From: Cyanobacteria bacterium UBA11153
Lineage (GTDB): Bacteria > Cyanobacteriota > Cyanobacteriia > Cyanobacteriales > Coleofasciculaceae
Direction of reading: 5' to 3'
Assembly (NCBI GenBank): GCA_003511885.1
Contig: DOIX01000088.1
Location: 1 to 7,003, forward strand
Length of the DNA stretch: 7,003 nt
The notes under the pieces were generated by a model. The model did not search any database. It was not told where the DNA came from and was given only the letters and a program-made list of their open reading frames with translations. The translations under genes were made by a program, and so were the position numbers. Below are positions 1 through 4,947 of this stretch, piece after piece; within the stretch, counting starts at the first letter, position 1, and each line of letters opens with the position of its first letter.

Positions 1-8
1 CTGTTAGA

Positions 9-134
9 ACTGTCCACTGTCCACTGTCCACTATCCACTGTCAACTGTCCACTGTCAACTGTCCACTGTCCACTGTCCACTGTCCACTGTCAACTGTCAA
101 CTGTCCACTGTCAACTGTCAACTATCAATTGTCC
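9..134. repeat. ACTGTC(C/A) heptamer tandem array, 18 units
   Basis: Eighteen back-to-back 7-bp units with consensus ACTGTCM run without a phase break. The seventh base alternates irregularly between C and A. Units 30-36 and 121-127 read ACTATCM, and the last (128-134) reads ATTGTCC. The array ends four bases before the glmS stop codon, so it forms the immediate 3' flank of that gene. On the minus strand the units ending in A create TTGACA hexamers. It is a short tandemly repeated sequence of the heptameric kind known from filamentous cyanobacteria. No open frame or hairpin inside it suggests coding or terminator function. Confidence 0.95.
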
Positions 135-138
135 ACCA

Positions 139-2064
139 CTACTCCACTGTCACAGATTTAGCTAAATTCCTGGGTTGATCCACATCCAAACCGCGCCGAG
201 CTGCAATATGATAAGCCAATAACTGTAAGGGAATTACCGTCAAAATTGGTGAAAGTAGCTCATCCACCACAGGTACAGGCAAAAGATGATCGAAAACATG
301 GGCTGCCTCTCGATCGTTCCGAGGCGTTACCCCAATTAACCTAGCATCTCGCGCTTTGGCTTCCTGAGCATTAGAAAGGACTTTTTCATAAACCATTCCC
401 GGCATAGCGATCGCAACTACTGGTACTTTAGCATCCAACAGAGCGATCGGACCGTGTTTCATCTCTCCTGCTGGATAACCTTCAGCATGAATATAACTAA
501 TTTCCTTTAATTTTAGTGCCCCTTCTAAAGCAATCGGGAAATTAATGCCCCTGCCAATAAAAATGAAATCTTGAGTTTCCGTAAAATCATGAGCTAACTC
601 CTCAATATAGCGCTCTTGACTCTCTAAAACTATCTCCATTTGCGAAGGTAATTGTCGCAACTCAGTAATAATTTCAGTAATCTGCGATAGAGGTAATGTT
701 TTTTTTCGATAGGCTAAATCTAATGCCAAACAGTAAAATGCGACTAGCTGAGTCACAAAAGTTTTAGTGGCAGCCACCCCAATTTCTATTCCAGCATGAG
801 TTTCAATAATATGCGGTACTAAATGAGCAATCGAACTTTCCCGACGATTAGTAATTCCTAACAATCGCGCCTGATTATCTGTACCCAAATCCATCCGCCG
901 CTGTTGTTCCATATCCAGCGCTGCCAAGGTATCTGCCGTTTCTCCAGACTGAGTGACTCCAATAGTTAGAGTATTTGGTATTAAAGGTGATGGGGCATAG
1001 CGAAACTCAGAAGCATATTGTACTATAGTCGGAATTCCTGCTAATTGTTCTAACAGATATTTTCCTACTAAACTAGCGTGCCAACTCGTACCGCAAGCTA
1101 ATATCTGAATTTGGGCTAAAGAATCATAAAAGGCATCAGGAATACCCAATTTTATTGGATTAGCTCCATCCCTTACTCCATCCTCCACTACTTGACTACT
1201 ATCAGGATGCCAATCGCTATTAATATAAGTTTCCAAACAAGTCCGTACTACTCCCGGTTGCTCATAAATTTCCTTGAGCATAAAATGACGAAATCCTTGC
1301 TTTTCCACTTGCATCGGATTCCAATTCAGAGTACGGGGAAATTTCTTGAGTCTATCCCCGCCAAAATTATAAACCTCAACACCCAAGGGAGTCAGTTTGG
1401 CTAATTCCCCATTTTCCAGATTTAAAACAGCACGAGTATAAGGGACAATCGCTGGGGTATCCGAAGCACAGAAAAATTCCCCTTGCCCGAAACCGATAAT
1501 TAAAGGAGCCTGTTGTCTAGCGACAATCAATTCATCAGGATAATCAGCACAGATAACTGCGATCGCAAATGCTCCCTTTAATTGATTTACAGCTTGTCTG
1601 ACTGCTTCTAACAGGGGCGTGGGGAGTGAGGTATGGGGAGTAGAGAGATTTTGTAAGAATTCGGCAACTAAATGAGGAATGACTTCGGTATCAGTATCGG
1701 AAGAGAATTCATGTCCCCGTTTTTGCAATTGTTCGCGTAATTCCCGATAATTTTCAATAATTCCATTCTGTACCACCGCCACTCGCCCCCGAGTATCTGT
1801 GTGAGGATGGGCATTATATTCTTCTGGCTTACCGTGAGTTGCCCAACGGGTATGTCCGATCCCAATTTGTGCTGCATTCGCAATTTGTTCCAGCTTTTCG
1901 CGCAAATTATAAAGTTTGCCCTTAGCACGGACAGAGTGGATGTCTCCTTCCCAGATAGTGGCTATGCCAGCAGAATCATAGCCCCGGTATTCCAGTTTCT
2001 CTAACCCTGCCATTAAAATATCTGTAGCTGCTTGAGTCCCGATATAGCCAACTATGCCACACAT
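139..2064 (-). CDS. glmS: glutamine--fructose-6-phosphate aminotransferase (isomerizing), GlmS
   Basis: Cytoplasmic enzyme that makes glucosamine-6-phosphate from fructose-6-phosphate and glutamine, the first committed step towards UDP-GlcNAc for peptidoglycan and lipopolysaccharide. The start is fixed by MCGIVGYIG: removal of Met exposes the catalytic Cys2 of the class II glutaminase domain (about 2-225). HTRWATHG (71-78), the oxyanion-hole pair N100-G101 and D125 are present. Two SIS sugar-isomerase domains follow (about 315-455 and 490-625), with TQSGETADT (371-379), K518, E521 and H537, which match the E. coli isomerase residues. The universal tail NLAKSVTVE is intact, with K636. The 641 residues exceed the 609 of E. 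coli, partly through a proline-rich insertion at 141-150 built from heptamer repeats. AGGAG lies about 12 bases before the start. It lies downstream of psaC on the same strand, with a hairpin between them. Confidence 0.98.
   Translation of the reverse strand: MCGIVGYIGTQAATDILMAGLEKLEYRGYDSAGIATIWEGDIHSVRAKGKLYNLREKLEQIANAAQIGIGHTRWATHGKPEEYNAHPHTDTRGRVAVVQNGIIENYRELREQLQKRGHEFSSDTDTEVIPHLVAEFLQNLSTPHTSLPTPLLEAVRQAVNQLKGAFAIAVICADYPDELIVARQQAPLIIGFGQGEFFCASDTPAIVPYTRAVLNLENGELAKLTPLGVEVYNFGGDRLKKFPRTLNWNPMQVEKQGFRHFMLKEIYEQPGVVRTCLETYINSDWHPDSSQVVEDGVRDGANPIKLGIPDAFYDSLAQIQILACGTSWHASLVGKYLLEQLAGIPTIVQYASEFRYAPSPLIPNTLTIGVTQSGETADTLAALDMEQQRRMDLGTDNQARLLGITNRRESSIAHLVPHIIETHAGIEIGVAATKTFVTQLVAFYCLALDLAYRKKTLPLSQITEIITELRQLPSQMEIVLESQERYIEELAHDFTETQDFIFIGRGINFPIALEGALKLKEISYIHAEGYPAGEMKHGPIALLDAKVPVVAIAMPGMVYEKVLSNAQEAKARDARLIGVTPRNDREAAHVFDHLLPVPVVDELLSPILTVIPLQLLAYHIAARRGLDVDQPRNLAKSVTVE
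407..414. repeat. HIP1 octamer GCGATCGC (site 1)
   Basis: Highly iterated palindrome of cyanobacteria. Here it is in frame inside glmS and encodes Ala551-Ile552-Ala553. Confidence 0.9.
1559..1566. repeat. HIP1 octamer GCGATCGC (site 2)
   Basis: Second HIP1 copy in glmS, in the same codon phase as the first: GCG-ATC-GCA, encoding Ala167-Ile168-Ala169 in the glutaminase domain. Confidence 0.9.
1619..1646. repeat. degenerate heptamer repeat inside glmS
   Basis: Four consecutive degenerate 7-mers (GTGGGGA, GTGAGGT, ATGGGGA, GTAGAGA) lie inside the glmS reading frame. On the coding strand they give the Pro/Thr/Ser-rich stretch STPHTSLPTP at residues 141-150. This sits just after the conserved glutaminase segment DTDTEVIPHLV, where E. 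coli GlmS has no such run. The units resemble the GTAGGGN and GTGTGGG heptamers of the intergenic regions. I read this as a heptamer array tolerated in a surface loop. Confidence 0.65.
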
Positions 2065-2113
2065 TTAACCCTTCACTCCTACTGCTTTGACGAAGTGTTC
2101 CTATCTTCGATCA

Positions 2114-2142
2114 AGGCTAATGGGCAATCCTCAGAACGTCAA
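2114..2142 (-). promoter_or_regulatory. weak candidate glmS promoter
   Basis: On the minus strand TTGACG (2137-2142), five of six matches to the -35 consensus, is followed after 17 bases by TAGCCT (2114-2119), a poor -10 with three of six matches. The start of transcription would fall near 2107, giving a leader of about 42 bases before the glmS ATG. This rests on pattern only. Confidence 0.25.
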
Positions 2143-2263
2143 GGTGGCTGGACAATTAGAAATGGACGGTTGAACAGGAGATGTTGAGAGCAATTTTACC
2201 GTAACCACACCAGAGTGTATGGATAGATAGGGTTTGATGAAAAAGTCTTTTTATTAAGGCAGG

Positions 2264-2277
2264 GTGTGGGGTGTGGG
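2264..2277. repeat. two GTGTGGG heptamers
   Basis: Two exact copies of GTGTGGG in a row, preceded by CAGG and followed by GGA. Two units alone could be chance, but the same heptamer recurs at 4621-4627. Confidence 0.5.
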
Positions 2278-2355
2278 GGAATTTTTTAGTTTAAGCTAAA
2301 AAAACCATGAAGATTTTAAGTCTATGTTTAGATTTGGGCTGCTGCAAAAACCAAA

Positions 2356-2417
2356 CAGGGACACGGGAACATTAATAAATCGGAAACTCCTGTGATATTA
2401 ATGCCACCGTTTCCCTG
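2356..2417 (-). terminator. compound hairpin, probable psaC terminator
   Basis: The arms CAGGGACACGG (2356-2366) and CCGTTTCCCTG (2407-2417) pair over 11 positions with one mismatch. Inside them CATTAATA (2370-2377) and TATTAATG (2396-2403) pair perfectly over 8, separated from the outer stem by small internal loops and closed by an 18-base loop. On the minus strand the structure starts 27 bases after the psaC stop and runs directly into TTTGGTTTTTG, as expected for intrinsic termination. It would separate psaC from glmS. A role in protecting the psaC mRNA 3' end is also possible. Confidence 0.6.
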
Positions 2418-2444
2418 TCAGTTAGGAATGGATTGCTATGCCTT

Positions 2445-2762
<318 letters not shown>

Positions 2763-2821
2763 TCATCTCCTCGATCAAAAGGTTACAGAAGTTAAAAAAA
2801 ATTCAACTTTGCTCCATCGGA

Positions 2822-2875
2822 GTAGGGAGTAGGGCGTAGGGTGTAGGGAGTAGGGTGTAGGGTGGGGAGTAGGGA
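2822..2875. repeat. GTAGGGN heptamer tandem array
   Basis: Six exact GTAGGGN units in a row (2822-2863, last base A, C, T, A, T, T), then a five-base remnant GGGGA, then a seventh unit GTAGGGA (2869-2875). It lies about 130 bp upstream of the psaC start. The unit resembles the GTGTAGG/GTGTGGG heptamers at 2264-2277 and 4607-4627 and the degenerate units inside glmS, so these probably form one family, distinct from the ACTGTCM array. Confidence 0.9.
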
Positions 2876-2959
2876 GACAAGGCATCCGGTGTGCCACTAC
2901 TCACCAGGGCATCCGCTCTCCCACTCCCCTCTGGATGCGATCTAGATCGCTCAAAAGCT

Positions 2960-2967
2960 GCGATCGC
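2960..2967. repeat. HIP1 octamer GCGATCGC (site 3)
   Basis: Intergenic HIP1 copy, in the spacer between psaC and the divergent membrane-protein gene. Confidence 0.9.
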
Positions 2968-3236
2968 ATTTACATACGTTTCATCTAAAATTAATAGCCA
3001 CAAAATAAATAATTTTTCGGAAATTAATTCGACAGTCCAGAGTGGTGCTAATGCTGTGGTATAAGTATAAATCATTACCAATTCAGTATTTGACGCTGGA
3101 TACTTCATCAGATCCTTACAAAGTTGATGTGTAGGACTGGAAAATTAAGGAAAATCTTGCTAAGATGGTAGCGGAAAAGAGCAGGGGATTAACGCGGCAG
3201 CAATCAAACTTGCTTTTTTCAACACTCAAGACTAAA

Positions 3237-3266
3237 TTGACAGTAGGTGCATCAAGTTAGTATTTC
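3237..3266 (+). promoter_or_regulatory. candidate promoter for the 3315 gene
   Basis: A consensus -35 TTGACA (3237-3242) is followed after 18 bases by TATTTC (3261-3266), a moderate -10. The predicted start of transcription, about 3273, falls inside the palindrome at 3271-3282 and gives a leader of about 40 bases. The position and the perfect -35 favour it, but the -10 is imperfect. Confidence 0.4.
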
Positions 3267-3270
3267 TACA

Positions 3271-3282
3271 CATTCGCGAATG
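3271..3282. promoter_or_regulatory. perfect 12-bp palindrome, possible operator
   Basis: CATTCGCGAATG is identical to its reverse complement. It starts four bases after the candidate -10 box, at the predicted transcription start, a position where a bound dimeric repressor would block initiation. I do not recognise it as the site of a known regulator; assigning an operator role is inference. Confidence 0.4.
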
Positions 3283-3292
3283 ACACGGCAAA

Positions 3293-3305
3293 TTCCTACT
3301 AGGAA
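3293..3305. promoter_or_regulatory. inverted repeat covering the ribosome binding site
   Basis: TTCCTA and TAGGAA (3293-3298 and 3300-3305) are perfect inverted arms around a single C. The right arm contains AGGAA (3301-3305), the only Shine-Dalgarno-like sequence for the gene at 3315, 9 bases before its ATG. As RNA it could fold into a 5-bp hairpin with the loop ACT that hides the binding site. As DNA it could be a protein site. Either would give control of the membrane-protein gene. Confidence 0.45.
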
Positions 3306-3314
3306 CGATTAATT

Positions 3315-4130
3315 ATGACAGGCGCTTCGCTTAAAAAATATATTCTTACTCCATTAATGGTTTCAGCTACGGTTTTTTCAGCTTTGACTTTACCATTAGC
3401 TGTCTTTGGCGATGAGCCTGTAACTATTCAAGTTCAGAAGGAGTCGTTATTACAGGGTAAGATAAGAGATATTGCCACTCCTTATTTAGGTTTGGCGGGA
3501 GCAATTAGTCTTAGCACAGGTATCGCAACTGTTGCGTTAACTGGGTGGCGACAGTCTTCTCGTAAATCTCAACAGACACAGGATCAATTGTCGGAATTAG
3601 AACAACATCTCAAGAAAAAACAGGAATTATTAGAAGCCATCAAGATGTCAGAAGCAGGGTTGGAAGCCTCTGGGCTGAAAATATTTTTGGAGGCAGAAAT
3701 TCAACCAGAAATATCGGAGATGGTGGAGGGAGAAAGTCAAGGGCAACCAGTGCCGGAGCAGGTGGTTTACAAGTCAGTAGATTTACCAGTAGTGCAACCG
3801 CTAATTATTAGAAACCATCCAATTGAGTCGCAACCGATTTCATTCCATCAACTGACGGTACAAGGAGCTGCCGCTAAATTTGCGTCAGCACAAATTGTTT
3901 TGGGTTATAGCAGGCTGAAGAGAGGAATCGAGGCATCCACGGGATTTATCTCACCAATGTCTTCTCAGGTTGAACAACTTCAAAATCAGCTCCAAACTCT
4001 GATGTCTCAGATGGAGGTACTGCAAATGGCGACGCAAACTACTCACTGTGATGTCAAAAGCTGGGAAACTCCTACTCCAATACCGCTAGAAGTAGTTCGA
4101 TCTTACTCTGTATATTCAGTGGCATCTTGA
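3315..4130 (+). CDS. hypothetical membrane protein with two TM segments and coiled coils
   Basis: I do not recognise the family. The 271 residues begin with a short basic end (KKY at 7-9) and a hydrophobic segment (about 10-31) that could be a signal peptide or anchor. An acidic loop (about 32-51) and a second hydrophobic segment (about 53-77) follow, with an Arg/Lys-rich edge RQSSRK (79-84). By the positive-inside rule both ends face the cytoplasm and the short loop the periplasm. Residues 85-112 are a charged heptad-like helix, probably coiled coil. The acidic middle (125-150) is low in structure. A conserved-looking block lies at 182-204, and a Gln-rich coiled coil at 217-242. The ATG is supported by AGGAA 9 bases upstream. 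The gene stands alone, divergent from psaC and convergent with the cyclase. Scaffold or envelope roles are possible, but no function is assigned. Confidence 0.85.
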   Translation: MTGASLKKYILTPLMVSATVFSALTLPLAVFGDEPVTIQVQKESLLQGKIRDIATPYLGLAGAISLSTGIATVALTGWRQSSRKSQQTQDQLSELEQHLKKKQELLEAIKMSEAGLEASGLKIFLEAEIQPEISEMVEGESQGQPVPEQVVYKSVDLPVVQPLIIRNHPIESQPISFHQLTVQGAAAKFASAQIVLGYSRLKRGIEASTGFISPMSSQVEQLQNQLQTLMSQMEVLQMATQTTHCDVKSWETPTPIPLEVVRSYSVYSVAS

Positions 4131-4207
4131 TAGCTGCTCGGGGTTTTATAGTGAGGGAAGGGTGAAGCAAGAGGATATAAATATTTAGGGTTTGTTGCCT
4201 TTCTTAT

Positions 4208-4239
4208 CGCCCTCTTGCTAGGCTTCGCCACGAAGGGCG
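4208..4239 (+). other. GC-rich hairpin downstream of the membrane-protein gene
   Basis: CGCCCT (4208-4213) pairs with AGGGCG (4234-4239). As an alternative fold, CTTCG-CCA-CGAAG (4223-4235) makes a tight inner hairpin. It starts 77 bases after the stop codon at 4130. No T-run follows on the plus strand, so it may be an mRNA end structure rather than an intrinsic terminator. Confidence 0.35.
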
Positions 4240-4301
4240 CTAACACCCCTACCAATCTCTCTATGCCCTAACTGCTGTGGCGGTTGCTATATCGCAAGGG
4301 A

Positions 4302-4322
4302 TTATTGGTTATTGGCTATTGG
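4302..4322. repeat. TTATTGG heptamer array, 3 units
   Basis: TTATTGG, TTATTGG and CTATTGG in exact succession, inside the extra segment of element copy 1. The same 7-bp period as the other arrays, but a different sequence. Confidence 0.7.
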
Positions 4323-4447
4323 CTCGAGCAGAAAGCTTTCAATCCATGGTTTGAGGAATTGAGAATCTCGGGGTTGCCCTAGTGGTTGCTCTAGCTCTGC
4401 TGTGAGCTTGAAGGCTAAAGGCTTCTGGCAAAGCAACTTGATGTTTT

Positions 4448-4455
4448 GCGATCGC
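4448..4455. repeat. HIP1 octamer GCGATCGC (site 4)
   Basis: Intergenic HIP1 copy within element copy 1. Copy 2 reads GCGATGGT at the corresponding place, so the octamer is not part of the shared sequence. Confidence 0.9.
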
Positions 4456-4505
4456 TACCCTCAGTATGTGATACGCTATGTAATACCTACTATCTCATCT
4501 TCCTT

Positions 4506-4532
4506 AACCCAGCGATCTCTCACGCTTGGGTT
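4506..4532 (+). terminator. hairpin in element copy 1, possible terminator
   Basis: AACCCAGCG (4506-4514) pairs with CGC-T-TGGGTT (4523-4532) over 9 bp with one bulged T and an 8-base loop. TATTTTAT follows on the plus strand, giving a terminator-like outline. It is about 375 bases beyond the membrane-protein stop codon, which is far for its own terminator. In copy 2 the matching left arm is CCCGGCG and pairs less well. Confidence 0.3.
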
Positions 4533-4606
4533 TATTTTATGGAATTGCTTAACAGGACATATAAGCTGCGGCGCATCTAAATTGGATAATAAATTTGTCG
4601 AAAGGG

Positions 4607-4627
4607 TTGTGGGGTGTAGGGTGTGGG
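4607..4627. repeat. GTGTRGG heptamer array, 3 units
   Basis: TTGTGGG, GTGTAGG and GTGTGGG in succession. Same family as 2264-2277 and close to the GTAGGGN array at 2822-2875. Confidence 0.65.
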
Positions 4628-4661
4628 GATATACAAATTAAATGCGTAGCAGCTTACCAGT

Positions 4662-4682
4662 GGATAGGGGATAGGGGACAGA
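4662..4682. repeat. GGATAGG heptamer array, 3 units
   Basis: GGATAGG twice exactly, then a degenerate GGACAGA. It lies 13 bases before the ACTGTCM trio at 4696-4716. Confidence 0.6.
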
Positions 4683-4695
4683 AAAAGGATGTATA

Positions 4696-4716
4696 ACTGT
4701 CAAGTGTCTATTGTCA
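4696..4716. repeat. ACTGTCM-like heptamers, 3 units
   Basis: ACTGTCA, AGTGTCT and ATTGTCA in succession. This is the consensus of the 18-unit array at 9-134, met again 4.6 kb away on the same strand and in more degenerate form. Confidence 0.7.
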
Positions 4717-4738
4717 AACGTTGAAGTCTCTGTTGATG

Positions 4739-4849
4739 ATGTCCTAACTGTCTTCACCGATGTGGCGGTTGCGATGGTTAATTTTGTGATAAGCTAATGA
4801 AATCACTACTGTGCCTTACCATATCCCGGCGATCTCTCACGCTTGGGTT
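4739..4849. repeat. unknown intergenic element, copy 2 (compact)
   Basis: Second copy of the element. Blocks are ATGTCCTAACTG (4739-4750), TGTGGCGGTTGC (4761-4772), TTGCGAT (4769-4775, overlapping the previous block), GTGATA-NGCT (4786-4795) and the 21-base identity (4829-4849). From GTGATA to the 21-mer the spacing is 43 bases here and 44 in copy 1, with roughly two thirds identity between. This compact form probably shows the original arrangement. Confidence 0.6.
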
Positions 4850-4947
4850 CCCTCAGTTAGGTGATGTGCCCGATTTAGGCTCGCCATCTTGTATCTGCCA
4901 AGCCATCTGTAAATAAAGTTTTTATATCAAATTGCGATTGCTATTCG

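Larger units (their letters stand above)
2065..2444. other. glmS-psaC intergenic spacer (380 bp)
   Basis: No convincing gene on either strand. From the glmS side it holds the glmS leader with a weak promoter candidate, then two GTGTGGG units. A perfect AT-rich inverted repeat follows (TTTTTTAG at 2282-2289 and CTAAAAAA at 2296-2303, 6-base loop), which has no T-run after it in either direction. The compound hairpin at 2356-2417 lies next to psaC. Confidence 0.7.
4263..4533. repeat. unknown intergenic element, copy 1 (interrupted)
   Basis: Blocks shared, in the same order, with 4739-4849: ATG(C/T)CCTAACTG (4263-4274), TGTGGCGGTTGC (4276-4287), TTGCGAT (4446-4452), GTGATA-NGCT (4468-4477), then an identical 21-base stretch at 4512-4532. 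About 160 bp between the second and third blocks is absent from copy 2. That extra segment carries a heptamer array at 4302-4322. The order and spacing of the other blocks are too similar for chance. It may be a decayed dispersed element. Confidence 0.6.
4131..4947. other. repeat-rich spacer between convergent genes (817 bp)
   Basis: No supported gene. The stretch holds two diverged copies of an unknown element (4263-4533 and 4739-4849), four short heptamer arrays of different sequence, a HIP1 site and two hairpins. A GTG-started frame at 4402-4641 runs through an element copy and a heptamer array and has no recognisable protein features. Both flanking genes end here, so the 3' ends of two transcripts must lie within it; I find no textbook terminator directly after either stop codon. 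Confidence 0.7.

Noticed and set aside
9..134. Possible CRISPR array
   Set aside because: Units are 7 bp with no spacers between them; no cas gene is present in the window.
1192..2004. Open frames at 1192-1404 (+), 1668-1928 (-) and 1801-2004 (+)
   Set aside because: All lie within glmS in other frames; the glmS translation is unambiguous.
2065..2250. glmS ribozyme in the glmS leader
   Set aside because: The self-cleaving ribozyme belongs mainly to Gram-positive bacteria, and I see none of its conserved core here.
2282..2303. AT-only hairpin as a terminator
   Set aside because: The stem is almost entirely A/T and is not followed by a T-run on either strand, so intrinsic termination is unlikely.
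2803..3108. Open reading frame of 101 codons on the minus strand upstream of psaC
   Set aside because: Its C-terminal third is a translation of the GTAGGGN array and the adjoining repeat segment, it has no good ribosome binding site, and it shows no recognisable domain.
4402..4641. GTG-started open frame of 79 codons on the plus strand
   Set aside because: It crosses an element copy, a HIP1 site and a heptamer array, has no Shine-Dalgarno sequence and no protein features.
4263..4849. Insertion sequence
   Set aside because: No transposase frame, terminal inverted repeats or target-site duplication could be found around the two element copies.
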